A stretch of 64,000 nucleotides of DNA from UBA6623 sp965226435 (GCA_965226435.1 CBDDCY010000012.1:248001-312000), one strand, 5' to 3'. Positions 45,799 through 53,903 are shown, counted from the stretch's first letter. The notes: generated from the letters alone by a model not told the origin. A program made the numbers and translations.

Positions 45799-46756
45799 GG
45801 GAATTATATGGATGGCTACCCAAGCCCGTGGTAGTGGCTGGAGAAAGGGTTGTCGGCAGCGATGTCGGGCGGCCCTGTCGCCTCGATGAATCAATCCGCT
45901 GACGGTCGGGTAATGCGGGTGATTCCAATACTGCGAATCCTTCATCCACATCGAACGGCGCTAGTTCGTCCCGCTTGTCGATTGTCGGTAAGGAAAAATC
46001 CTTCGGAATCTCCGAAAAGCAGTCTTTCGCCCCCTTTCCCTTGAAGAGAAGAAGGTCGTGACGACCCTTGTAGTCAGGCCCCCACAGAATTTCGAGCCTG
46101 TCGGGAAGTTCGTCCCATCCATCGGAATTCATTCGAACCCTCAGCCAGTCGCTGCGCTTCCGGCCGCGCTTCCATCTCATCCGCCAGCTATGGGTGTATT
46201 TTGACGGCTCGACATTTCCGTTGTGCGCGTACTCGACCATCCGTGTGCAGCCGTAGGCGATCTCGTGCAGGAATTCGACGCTGACGATCGGCATCTTTGC
46301 GCTCCGCTTCTCTTCGATAAGGAAGTACCGCCAGTCGAAAGAACCGATATGGTCGTCGCCCTTCTTGTTCGGGTCACCGTCGAGGTTGACAAGAAACTCA
46401 TCCAGCGTCCCGAAGGGGAATTTACTACCGTAGCCGCCAATGGTGGCTCGATAGTCGGAATAGTATTCGCGGAGGATTTTCTTGTCGCCCGGCTCGAACA
46501 GATTGAACAGCATTGTCAGGGAGTGCTTGGGCGGCACCTTCTTCCCGCGTAGGTAGAGCAGCACCTTGAAGGACTCCTCGACGAGAAAGTAGCCAGCCAC
46601 GACGTAGCCCCAAGCCTGCGCCGCTTCGTGACCGGGAAGCAAATCGGACTTGACCGGACATTTTTCGTATTTCTCCTTCTCCTTCTCCAATGCCGTGTCC
46701 AACCATGCGGTAATCCACAGCGCGTCTTTGAAGTCGATGGTTTGGTTGGTCGCCAT
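45794..46756 (-). CDS. Orphan protein with HEPN-like N-terminus, 320 aa
   Basis: Not assigned. Residues about 40-110 (AWGYVVAGYFLVEESFKVLL, then LRGKKVPPKHSLTMLFNLFE and KKILREYYSDYRATIGG) look like the helical HEPN-type fold used by many toxin and abortive-infection proteins; this is inference. The middle has FDWRYFLIEEKRS and VSVEFLHEIAYGCTRMVEYA. The final residues (GSHPYNSL) are encoded by the 20-bp terminal repeat and the stop by flanking Tn3-repeat DNA, so the native end may be altered. Confidence 0.65.
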   Translation of the reverse strand: MATNQTIDFKDALWITAWLDTALEKEKEKYEKCPVKSDLLPGHEAAQAWGYVVAGYFLVEESFKVLLYLRGKKVPPKHSLTMLFNLFEPGDKKILREYYSDYRATIGGYGSKFPFGTLDEFLVNLDGDPNKKGDDHIGSFDWRYFLIEEKRSAKMPIVSVEFLHEIAYGCTRMVEYAHNGNVEPSKYTHSWRMRWKRGRKRSDWLRVRMNSDGWDELPDRLEILWGPDYKGRHDLLLFKGKGAKDCFSEIPKDFSLPTIDKRDELAPFDVDEGFAVLESPALPDRQRIDSSRRQGRPTSLPTTLSPATTTGLGSHPYNSL

Positions 46757-46813
46757 GACGACGATGCTCCTTTTGTTTGTTATTGAAGGACGCTAGCCAT
46801 CCATATAATTCCC
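45799..46813. mobile_element. 1015-bp unit with perfect 20-bp inverted ends, no transposase
   Basis: GGGAATTATATGGATGGCTA at 45799-45818 is repeated in perfect inverse at 46794-46813. The interior holds only the 320-aa gene. No target duplication is seen. It may be a non-autonomous mobile element or a gene framed by two operator copies. Confidence 0.6.
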
Positions 46814-46880
46814 CAAAAAAACTCACCCGGCCCGCCAACTTGGCGAAGCGCCAAGGCCCCACGCTCATACTTTCCTCAAG
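46814..46880. terminator. Hairpin downstream of the higBA operon
   Basis: CTTGGCG-AA-CGCCAAG-type stem at about 46844-46861; reading on the minus strand a T7 run follows some 15 bases later. A plausible terminator for the minus-strand operon. Confidence 0.4.
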
Positions 46881-47003
46881 TCAGTCTGCGCCGCCCGCAA
46901 GCCGGAACGCCAGCAGCGCGAGAAAACCGCCAGCCATCCCGGCCAGGGTGCCGATCATGAAAACCAAGGCTCCGGCATGACCCCCCACCTGGGTGAGACT
47001 CAC
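46881..47003 (-). CDS. 40-aa hydrophobic peptide in the higBA operon
   Basis: A GTG overlapping the higA stop (GTGA) begins VSLTQVGGHAGALVFMIGTL, continuing AGMAGGFLALLAFRLAGGAD: one membrane-spanning helix. The overlap and direction support translation; no homologue is recognised. Confidence 0.5.
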   Translation of the reverse strand: MSLTQVGGHAGALVFMIGTLAGMAGGFLALLAFRLAGGAD

Positions 47004-47260
47004 GCCGCCGTTTCTCTCAGCCGGGCTTGCGCTAGTTCGAAGCTCCCTTGCATCCGTACCCAATGTTCAGCGTCACTCCATCCGATACGTTCCAACGCCA
47101 GCGCCATCGTGGGCGAAACTCCGGCGTGTCCGTTTAGCAGTCGCGACAGTGTATTTCGGGTCACGCCAAGGCGTTCGGCGCACTGGGCCACCGTCCAGCT
47201 TTTCGCCTGGATGCTCTCGCGGATCAGTTCTCCAGGGTGCGACGGGTTGCGCATGGACAT
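47000..47260 (-). CDS. higA: HigA-family antitoxin, 86 aa
   Basis: XRE helix-turn-helix: HPGELIRESIQAKSWTVAQC, AERLGVTRNTLSRLLNGHAG, and VSPTMALALERIGWSDAEHW, the HigA signature. Neutralises HigB and represses its own operon in known systems. Lies 12 bases after higB. Confidence 0.93.
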   Translation of the reverse strand: MSMRNPSHPGELIRESIQAKSWTVAQCAERLGVTRNTLSRLLNGHAGVSPTMALALERIGWSDAEHWVRMQGSFELAQARLRETAA

Positions 47261-47272
47261 TTCAGACCTCCT

Positions 47273-47557
47273 TTAGTGGTAGTCGATCAGGTCCACGTCT
47301 ACCGCCTCGCCATCAGCGAAGCGAAAGACGATTCTCCAATTCCCAGAGACGCGCACGCTCCATTGTCCGCGACGATCCCCTTTGAGCTGGTGCAGCCGCC
47401 AGCCGGGCAGGTCCAGGTTCCGTGGCGAACGTGCATCTTGCAGCGCGGTCAGCACACGCCGGATGCGCTCCACATGGTCGGCGTTCAGACCGCTGGGGTC
47501 ATCTCGTTCATGGAATCTCCGTAGCGTTTTGTGCGCGAACTTAATGCCATGAATGTA
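47273..47557 (-). CDS. higB: HigB-family toxin, start codon unusual
   Basis: RelE-fold mRNA interferase: GWRLHQLKGDRRGQWSVRVS then GNWRIVFRF and DVDLIDYH at the end. The conserved N-terminus (IHGIKFAHKTLRRFHERDDP) can be read back to 47554-47552, where only ATT is available as a start; TAC then TGA lie upstream. A GTG at 47473 would give a protein lacking the first helix. Either a non-canonical start is used or the ATG has been lost. Confidence 0.85.
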   Translation of the reverse strand, partial: YIHGIKFAHKTLRRFHERDDPSGLNADHVERIRRVLTALQDARSPRNLDLPGWRLHQLKGDRRGQWSVRVSGNWRIVFRFADGEAVDVDLIDYH

Positions 47558-47604
47558 TCATGCACCGTATCACGTTTCAATCCAATGCCCGCTACCGAGG
47601 CGTG

Positions 47605-47780
47605 ACCCTTGACGGCGAGGACCGATCTGGCAGAATCGAAGGCGAGGGGAAAGGGGACCATTGGGCGAGCCATGATCGAGCACTTGCGCGGGCGAGAGAG
47701 AGCACTGGAACCGCTTGGCTGGACGGGCCGGGAGGCGGAATGGATCGCGCTCGAACACTCCTTTATCTGCGTTCCAGGGC
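47605..47780 (+). pseudogene. Third copy of the T4SS-linked unknown gene, cut by IS5
   Basis: ATG 47672 begins MIEHLRGRERALEPLGWTGR then EAEWIALE, like the genes at 4864 and 33861. Similarity stops about residue 28 and the IS5 end follows at 47781. Upstream it lacks virB8; instead it has the 26-bp repeat shared with 40730-40755. Confidence 0.85.
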
Positions 47781-48885
47781 CTTGGTGCATGAATCGGAAC
47801 TGGCCCGCAACGGACCCGACTCACAGGTCCATCACCTACCAAGAGCGTACGACGATGGCCTACCCAGCTCGGCCATCCGGTTGAGGATGTGACACCCGAT
47901 CGCAACTTCTCTCCTTTGTGCCTTGCCGTGCCTCGCCTTCAATCCGACTCCGAGCACGGATTTGTATCGGAAGAAGCTGTTTTCAACGCGCGCCTGCTGT
48001 CGGTAGCCCGACTCCTTCTGCCACTCTCGTCGCCCGACCTGGCGAATCCTCTCAAGAGCCGTGTCACGCTGCGCCCATGGGCCGTCCGTTGGCCCCGCCG
48101 ACACCGCGGAGCGACGAGGGGGAATCACAATCACGACGTTCTCTGTACCGGCCGCGCTGAGTTGATCGTAGACTGACCTGTGGTCGTAGGCTCCGTCTGC
48201 GGTGAAACGCCGGATGGGAACCTCGATTGTGTCGAGAAGAGCAGGGAGTGTGGAGGCGTCGTCCCGGCTGCTCGCTGTGAGTTCGGCCGCCACAATGAAC
48301 CCCTCGGCATCCACCCCGATGTGCAGCTTCCGCCAATCCCGGCGTTTCTTTGATGCCTTGTGCTTGTGCGCGTTCCATTCGCCGCAACCCAGAATCTTCA
48401 GCCCTGTGGAATCGACGATCAAGTCGATCGGGCCATCGTGGGATCGGGTCAGGGGCGGCACCGCAACGATTTGGTTCCGGCGCGAGAGTGTGGTGTGGTC
48501 CGGGGCCTTGAGGTTGAGGCCCATCAAGCGGAGCAGCGAGTCCAGGAACCCCTCGGTCTGGCGGAGCGGCAGGCTGAAGACGACCCGCAGCGTCAACGCG
48601 GTCCGGACCGCGAGGTTCGAGTACCGCCGCTGGCCTCCGCGAAGACCGTTCTTCGGTGCTACCCACGCGGCAATTGCATCCTCGCTCAGCCAGATCGTGA
48701 CGTCGCCGCGGCTCCTGAGGCCACGCTCGTACTCCCTCCAGTTCCGGATTCTGTACTTCTTCTTGTACTGGCGGTTGACTCGGCTCGACTTCGCTGCGAC
48801 CACGACGTTACCCCCCCGATCTCTATGATGGACCGGACCCCACCCCCGCCGCTAGCGTGCTCGCTTACACCGATTCATGCACCAA
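47781..48885 (-). mobile_element. IS5-family element, complete
   Basis: About 1105 bp between inverted TTGGTGCATGAATCGG ends (47781-47796 and 48870-48885). One transposase gene. The exact target duplication could not be fixed. It truncates the third copy of the unknown gene on one side and touches the antitoxin 3' end on the other. Confidence 0.88.
47832..48803 (-). CDS. IS5-family transposase, 323 aa
   Basis: DDE core: DLIVDSTGLKILGCGEWNAH (first Asp), RRFTADGAYDHRSVYDQL (second Asp), and QQARVENSFFRYKSVLG (Glu). Full length and open throughout. Confidence 0.95.
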   Translation of the reverse strand: MVAAKSSRVNRQYKKKYRIRNWREYERGLRSRGDVTIWLSEDAIAAWVAPKNGLRGGQRRYSNLAVRTALTLRVVFSLPLRQTEGFLDSLLRLMGLNLKAPDHTTLSRRNQIVAVPPLTRSHDGPIDLIVDSTGLKILGCGEWNAHKHKASKKRRDWRKLHIGVDAEGFIVAAELTASSRDDASTLPALLDTIEVPIRRFTADGAYDHRSVYDQLSAAGTENVVIVIPPRRSAVSAGPTDGPWAQRDTALERIRQVGRREWQKESGYRQQARVENSFFRYKSVLGVGLKARHGKAQRREVAIGCHILNRMAELGRPSSYALGR

Positions 48886-48890
48886 CGCCT

Positions 48891-49247
48891 TTACTCCGCC
48901 CCAGTGGCTCCCTTTTGCTCCGCCTTTGACACACCCAGGCTTCCGTGGATGGTTCCGAGGTCTCGCTCAAAGTCCTCGAGGTCGTATTGGGCTGGCACCT
49001 TTCTGGTGCGGGCATAGTCCATCATCTCCCACATGGACACCCCGGCATCGCGAGCTGCCCGCGCGAGCGTGAGCTTTCCATCCCCGTACAGCCGGACGTA
49101 GTGCTCCAACTTCCATTGCTGGACCCCTTGCGAGAGCAACCGGCGCACAATGGTTGAGCGATCAGACTGCTCAACATCCCCGATAAGTTCCAATGAACGG
49201 ACCAACTCAGGGGAGAGCCTGGCACCCACCATCTGTTCTTTCTTCAT
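48891..49247 (-). CDS. UPF0175-type antitoxin, 118 aa
   Basis: ATG 49247 overlaps the toxin stop (ATGA) and has GGGAGG upstream. An RHH-like N-terminus (VGARLSPELVRSLELIGDVE) is followed by the UPF0175 signature (LARAARDAGVSMWEMMDYAR then KVPAQYDLEDFERDL). Its last codons end next to the IS5 border and may be altered. Confidence 0.85.
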   Translation of the reverse strand: MKKEQMVGARLSPELVRSLELIGDVEQSDRSTIVRRLLSQGVQQWKLEHYVRLYGDGKLTLARAARDAGVSMWEMMDYARTRKVPAQYDLEDFERDLGTIHGSLGVSKAEQKGATGAE

Positions 49248-49759
49248 CTCTTCGCCTCCCGTGCGAGTCTCAATATTTCCGCCACGACGGCTGGGGAGAG
49301 CCATAAGATTTGACTAAGATTCCGAAGCATGACCTCCAACTCTCCCCAGTCAAGGTGCTGTCGCAAGTACGCTTCCAACAACGCACCAGCGGTGCCCAAA
49401 TGTTCCACTCCGGAAGCCACGGCCATGCTCCGGGCCTCCTTGTCGTCAACGATCAGTCGCAGGCCCCGCACACTCGCGAGCGCGATGGCCTCGGCTTCCC
49501 CCTGGTCCAGCCGGGAGCGTTCCGTCAAACGTTGCATCAGGTCCCGCTCCTCTTCGGTCAAGCGAACCGTCTGTAGCCAGCCGTCTTCCATGGCGGCTTC
49601 CAGCTGCTCCACACCCAGGGCATGAACAGCTCTGCCAGCATCGATTGTTTCCTCCTTCACGACAGACCCCATCAGCACCTCGCCATAGAGATCGTTCAAA
49701 AGCCCAAGACGTTGGAGCTTGGCGAGGACGATCAACGGCGAAGCGTCTACTACAATCAC
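49244..49759 (-). CDS. PIN-domain toxin (DUF3368-like), 171 aa
   Basis: MIVVDASPLIVLAKLQRLGL has the first catalytic Asp; LDQGEAEAIALA and LRLIVDDKEARSMA provide the acidic cluster of PIN nucleases. Gene order toxin-antitoxin with an ATGA overlap is usual for this pair type. Confidence 0.85.
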   Translation of the reverse strand: MIVVDASPLIVLAKLQRLGLLNDLYGEVLMGSVVKEETIDAGRAVHALGVEQLEAAMEDGWLQTVRLTEEERDLMQRLTERSRLDQGEAEAIALASVRGLRLIVDDKEARSMAVASGVEHLGTAGALLEAYLRQHLDWGELEVMLRNLSQILWLSPAVVAEILRLAREAKR

Positions 49760-50215
49760 TCAATTTCCTTCGGGGCCGCAGACCATCACGACATAAGTTA
49801 ACATTTATTGCAATTGTTTGCAATCCGATCTCCCACCTGATCACAAACGAAACGAGAGCGCCGATGACCACCAGGCGGCGTATGCCCGGACCGGCGACGG
49901 AATGGCGCGTCGGTGCGCGGCGCGCGCGTACCTTTCAACAGCCTCTCGACCCGCTTGCCGATCGAGGTATCTGGTGTCGAAGCCCCACAGCAGTGTGAGG
50001 ATTTCGTCAAGTCAATGAAAGCAGGCGGGTTGGGCGGGCCTGGGGGAAGCTCCTGCTCTACTATACGTTAGGGAGCGATCCGGCATTATGGCCTGCCGGG
50101 GAGCGGCGGGAGGGGGAGTTGATCACGCATGATAAAGGATAGTATCATGCATATATCAGCAGGCCCTCATGCCCGACTACCCGACGCTGATTCCCAAGAC
50201 CTCACTCCAGGGCAC
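49760..50215. other. No gene recognised; perfect dyad at 50128-50150
   Basis: GCATGATA and TATCATGC form a perfect dyad with a 7-nt loop, just upstream of a resolvase remnant; possibly part of a recombination site or an operator. The rest contains no supportable gene. Confidence 0.4.
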
Positions 50216-50357
50216 CGATATCCAGTACGAAGGCATGGCTGGCTGCGGCAAGGGCCAAGGGCAGACGCCTGGGCCACCCCAAAGGCGCGCTGGGCAAGTC
50301 CAAGCTCGACGGTAAGGAGGAAGAGATTCGCGCGAGGCCGAGGTGCTCGTAAGTACA
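50216..50357 (+). pseudogene. Resolvase C-terminal fragment
   Basis: ISSTKAWLAAARAKGRRLGH then PKGALGKSKLDGKEEEIRA corresponds to the region just before the helix-turn-helix of the resolvase at 59985-60590. Confidence 0.8.
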
Positions 50358-50487
50358 GAGAGGGCGAACAGCAAAAAGCGATATAGACCGGAGCGGTGTG
50401 AGTTCCCTGCCCTTCCTTTCCTGCTGCTGCAGAGTTCATTTACTGATATACTTAACTACGCATTAAAGTCGATACGTGGTTACGTAA
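50358..50487 (+). promoter_or_regulatory. parA upstream region with TACGTAAAT repeat
   Basis: GATACGTGGTTACGTAAAT lies at 50471-50489, overlapping the parA start. Related repeats occur at the end of parA and after parG-like gene. AT-rich bases 50445-50470 could hold the promoter. Confidence 0.5.
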
Positions 50488-51117
50488 ATGGATATCTACG
50501 CGTTCGTCGCACAAAAAGGTGGCGTCGGCAAAACCACCCTCGCTGGCCACCTGGCTGTTGAAGCCGCTCAGGCTGGTCCCGTCATCCTCGTAGATACCGA
50601 TCCACAAGGTAGCTTGGGGCACTGGTGGGAAGCGCGAGCGGAAGATCAGCTGCATTTCGCCGACGCGCAGCCTCGGCAGCTGCCCGCATTGCTTAAGCAA
50701 TGGCAGGACTCGGAAGTCAAAGCTGTATTTCTCGACACACCGCCGGCAATCTCCGAAACAATCCAGGAGGTGGTCCAGCTCTCGGATTTGGTTGTTGTAC
50801 CCACGAAACCGAGTCCCCACGATCTACGGGCCGTGGTGAGCACCATAGAGCTTGTTGAGAAATACGACAAGCCGGTGGTGTTCGTGATCAATGCGGCGGT
50901 GATGAGGGCACGGCTAACCGGTCAGGCAGTCGTCGCCCTGAGACAATACGGCACGCTCGCACCGGTTACGGTGCATCACCGCGTCGATTTCGCAGCCGCA
51001 ATGATTGACGGCCGGGTGGCGCGGGAACTCAATCAGAAATCTCGCAGCGCGCAAGAAATCACGTTATTATGGAAATACGTAAATACGCTGATACGTAAGG
51101 TAAAGAAAGATGACTAA
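50488..51117 (+). CDS. parA: ParA/ParF-type partition ATPase, 209 aa
   Basis: Deviant Walker A QKGGVGKTTLAGHLA (residues 9-23), Walker A' VILVDTDPQGSLGHWW (about 31-46) and Walker B VKAVFLDTPPA. Length and absence of an N-terminal HTH point to type Ib (ParF-like). Overlaps the next gene by 8 bases. Confidence 0.93.
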   Translation: MDIYAFVAQKGGVGKTTLAGHLAVEAAQAGPVILVDTDPQGSLGHWWEARAEDQLHFADAQPRQLPALLKQWQDSEVKAVFLDTPPAISETIQEVVQLSDLVVVPTKPSPHDLRAVVSTIELVEKYDKPVVFVINAAVMRARLTGQAVVALRQYGTLAPVTVHHRVDFAAAMIDGRVARELNQKSRSAQEITLLWKYVNTLIRKVKKDD

Positions 51118-51352
51118 AGCCGCAGGCCTCGACACCGTTCTACCCGGCACTAAGAAGAAAGGGGACCCCGACGCCGCAGCAATGAAAACAGTTGTCAGAA
51201 ATACAACGATGAGGACGAAAGCGCTCACTGTGAAAGTGAGTCCCGAACTCTACCGGCGATTACGGATCCATGCGGTAGATAGCGATATGTCCCATCAGAA
51301 TATCCTTGTCGCCGCGCTTGAGAAGTATTTACGTTGATACGTAAATACGTAG
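51073..51352. repeat. TACGTAAAT-type repeats, candidate centromere/operator
   Basis: AAATACGTAAATACGCTGAT... at 51073-51099 inside the end of parA, and TATTTACGTTGATACGTAAA... at 51326-51352 at the end of the parG-like gene; a further copy is at 50471-50489. The sites thus flank both genes. Confidence 0.55.
51110..51337 (+). CDS. ParG-like centromere-binding protein, 75 aa
   Basis: An unstructured basic N-terminus followed by a ribbon-helix-helix region (MRTKALTVKVSPELYRRLRI then SHQNILVAALEKYLR). Position after a ParF-type ATPase supports this role. It likely binds the TACGTAAAT repeats (inference). Confidence 0.8.
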   Translation: MTKAAGLDTVLPGTKKKGDPDAAAMKTVVRNTTMRTKALTVKVSPELYRRLRIHAVDSDMSHQNILVAALEKYLR

Positions 51353-51404
51353 ACAAGCGCGCTGGGCAGGGCAGCGCGGAGGACTCCTAGAACTGCCCCA
51401 TTGC

Positions 51405-51536
51405 TTGAAGTATGGTTTCTGGGAGTCTCCCTGGGGAAAGCATCTACACATTCAGCTACTCACGATTGAAGATCTCTTAGTCGGGAAGGACGGCTCGATC
51501 ACCGCAGCCGGAGATGTCCTTTTCAAGAAGGCGTGA
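51405..51536 (+). pseudogene. DNA methylase C-terminal fragment
   Basis: LKYGFWESPWGKHLHIQLLT then IEDLLVGKDGSITAAG and FKKA before the stop resembles the C-terminus of site-specific DNA methyltransferases found on mobile elements. Nothing else of the gene is present. Confidence 0.55.
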
Positions 51537-51646
51537 AGCACCTGCTTGAACGTGCGGGAGGGCCCAAGTGTATCTCGGATCTTGTTTCGAAGGTGACGTG
51601 GACATGGAGGTGGCCTCGCCGAGGGCGTGATTCGCGCCGTTGAGGT

Positions 51647-52480
51647 TAGGGCGTGTTAACACTAACGTAGGGTCTCGAAACGTAGAGCCTCCACGATGAG
51701 GGCGAAGTGGAGGAAGGCGAGGAACATGACGTCGAGCTTGTCGAAGCGGGAGAAGATGCGGCGGAATCCCTTGAGCCGGCGGAAGAGTCTCTCGATCTCG
51801 TTGCGGCGGCGATAGAGCGCTCGGTCGTATTCCCACGGCTCCAGGCGGGTGCGCCGGGGCGGCACCACGGGAATCCATCCGAAATCCAAAGCCAGTTGGC
51901 GTGTCTGATCGTCCTCATAGGCGCCGTCCATCAGCAGCGGCAGCGGCTCGGGCAGTGGCCCCAGACCACCGAGCAGCTCGCGGCCCTGCTGGGCGTCGTG
52001 CGCTTGGCCGGGCGAGAGAGCAAAGGTTATCGCCGTTCGAGCATTTGCGGCAACCATATGAATCTTGGTGGTCCATCCGCCGCGGGATTTGCCGATCGCT
52101 TGCGGACCGTTTTTTTTAACGCGCCCGTGCCGTCGGGATGAACCTTCACGATGGTCGAGTCCATGGACACGGCTTCGATTCGGATGCGGACCAGCTGCTC
52201 GCGCTGCAGTTTCTCGAAGACGGCGTCGAGCACGCCGTTCTTCGACCAGCGGTTCATGCGGGTGTAAATGGTGTGCCAGTTGCCGAAGCGTTTGGGCAAG
52301 CCGCGCCATTTGCAGCCCTGCTCGGCGACATACAACATGGCGTTCAAAACCGTGAGGTTCGGCAGGCTCACATTGCCGCGCTGGCGCGGCAGGACCGGCT
52401 CGATGCGGCGGTATTGCTGCTCGGTGATCTCCATACATCCGAGTATAGCAGCTTTCGTAAATTAGTGTTAACACGCCCTA
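51647..52480 (-). mobile_element. IS5-family IS427-group element with TA target duplication
   Basis: 830 bp (51649-52478) with perfect inverted ends GGGCGTGTTAACACTAA and TA at both flanks. Two overlapping frames encode the transposase. Inserted beside or within another beta-sandwich repeat. Confidence 0.92.
51662..52434 (-). CDS. IS427-type transposase, two frames joined at an A8 run
   Basis: OrfA (52027-52434) starts MEITEQQYRRIEPVLPRQRG and contains SMDSTIVKVHPDG (first Asp). OrfB, read from about 52113 to 51662, contains RVKKNGPQAIGKSRGGWTTK, LLMDGAYEDDQTRQLA and RNEIERLFRRLKGFRR. They overlap at AAAAAAAA (52106-52113), the site of programmed frameshifting in this IS group. Together they make a full DDE transposase. 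Confidence 0.92.
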
Positions 52481-52671
52481 GCGTCGTTAGGACACTGTTG
52501 CCCGGAGGCCATGATGCGCACGGTATGGGGGCCCTGTTTGGTCTCACCAGCTTTACCGGATCGATCGAAGTCACCTCCACGGAGCCCATCGTCAGTCTGT
52601 CGCTCAATTTCGAAGCCGATCCCGGATTCTCCTCCTTGCCTCCGGGGGGACTGGATGCTTCCGCGCAGTGA
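52481..52671 (+). pseudogene. Beta-sandwich repeat fragment
   Basis: PGGHDAHGMGALFGLTSFTG, SIEVTSTEPIVSLSLNFEAD and SSLPPGGLDASAQ match 18370-18560 closely. It ends at GCGCAG/TGATCGAC, the same position at which the repeat at 17697 ends. Confidence 0.85.
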
Positions 52672-53126
52672 TCGACATCGTCTCGGGTAAGCGCTTCGAC
52701 CGCCCTGCCCTGGCCGAGCTCATCGATCACGCCCGACCCGGTGACCGCCTCTGCATCATTCGCCTCGACCGGCTCGGACGCTCACTCAGGGAGCTGCTCG
52801 AAACCGTCGACGGCCTCAAGGCCCGCGGCATCCACCTGATCAGCCTCGAGGAGCGCCTCGACACCTCGTCCGCGGCCGGCGAACTCGTGTTCCACGTCTT
52901 CGGCTCCATCGCGCACTTCGAACGCCGGCTCATCTCCGAGCGTACCCGCGACGGCATCGCCGCCGCCAGGAAACGCGGGCGAACACCGGGCCGACCGCCG
53001 CTCGACCCGGAGACGGTTTCCGCCGCTGAGAAACTCATCGCGGCCGGATTGTCACCCGCTCGAGCCGCAAAACAGCTTGGCATTGGCAGGGCAACGGCTT
53101 ACAGAATCGCAAAGGCGCTGCGTTGA
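52668..53126 (+). pseudogene. Serine recombinase, N-terminus missing
   Basis: Begins VIDIVSGKRFDRPALAELID, about residue 35 of a typical resolvase/invertase, so the catalytic Ser is absent. The rest is present: DRLCIIRLDRLGRSLRELL, FGSIAHFERRLISERTRDGI and a C-terminal helix-turn-helix (SPARAAKQLGIGRATAYRIA). Not expected to be active. Confidence 0.9.
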
Positions 53127-53152
53127 AGTCGAAACCGAGGCCCTTCGGTCCC

Positions 53153-53545
53153 TTAGAGTAATTCTACGACCAAACCTTGCGATGACCCCAGGAATGTCGT
53201 TAGGCGAAGCGAGCGATCTCCTCGGAGCACCGCGCTCATGACTTCGCGTTCCTTCGGCATCAGCAGTTCGCACGTCCTTTGTGCGATCCAGACCTCAAAC
53301 GTGTTGGATGGCGGGTGCTCAAGCAGCGCCGCTTCCAATCCTCCGCCAGCATCCAGCACAGCTTTGATCTGGTACCACAGCGTCGCGTCGGTTTCCGTCA
53401 GTAAGCCCGCGCCGTTGCTGAGATGCGTTGCAAGCGCGGACATCCCCGGGATACCCTCAGCGGCGGACAACCCGGACCCGATCACCAACGCGAGACCGTC
53501 GGTAAAGTGCTCCTGTGCGAATGTGACCAGCGCGTCGTAGTCCAT
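53153..53545 (-). pseudogene. SIR2-like N-terminal fragment
   Basis: MDYDALVTFAQEHFTDGLAL then VIGSGLSAAEGIPGMSALAT carries the Gly-rich GSGxSxxxGIP motif of SIR2-like NADase domains found in anti-phage systems. Similarity ends around residue 120, and the protein would normally be longer. The remaining C-terminus (LTTFLGSSQGLVVELL) is likely junction sequence. Confidence 0.7.
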
Positions 53546-53666
53546 CTTCGTACTCAATCTCGGGACCGTCTCAAAAGCAGGTATTGATGCCAAGCCCGCC
53601 AGAAATCTATATGAATGCAATATGCTAGCATAGTGTTAGCACATGTGCCGTGGAAGGAGAGAAGGC

Positions 53667-53903
53667 GTGGGTAATCTGACAGTCCGTAATCTTGACGACT
53701 GGGTGATCGAGGGGCTCAAGGCTGAGGCTAAGACGAACGAGCGATCGCTGGAGGGAGAGGTCCGCCATGTGTTGACGCAACGGGTGGGTCGTCGTAAACG
53801 CATTGCCGATTTTCGCGAGAGGACGCGGCAGATCGCGGCCATGACTGCTGATACGCCCCAAACCGACAGCCTCACGCTGTTGCGCGAGGATCGGGATCGG
53901 TGA
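53667..53903 (+). CDS. vapB: VapB/FitA-like antitoxin, 78 aa
   Basis: GTG 53667 after GGAGAGAAG starts VGNLTVRNLDDWVIEGLKAE, a ribbon-helix-helix of the FitA type; the C-terminal tail contains RTRQIAAMTADTPQTDSLTL. Overlaps the toxin gene (GTGA). Confidence 0.88.
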   Translation: MGNLTVRNLDDWVIEGLKAEAKTNERSLEGEVRHVLTQRVGRRKRIADFRERTRQIAAMTADTPQTDSLTLLREDRDR

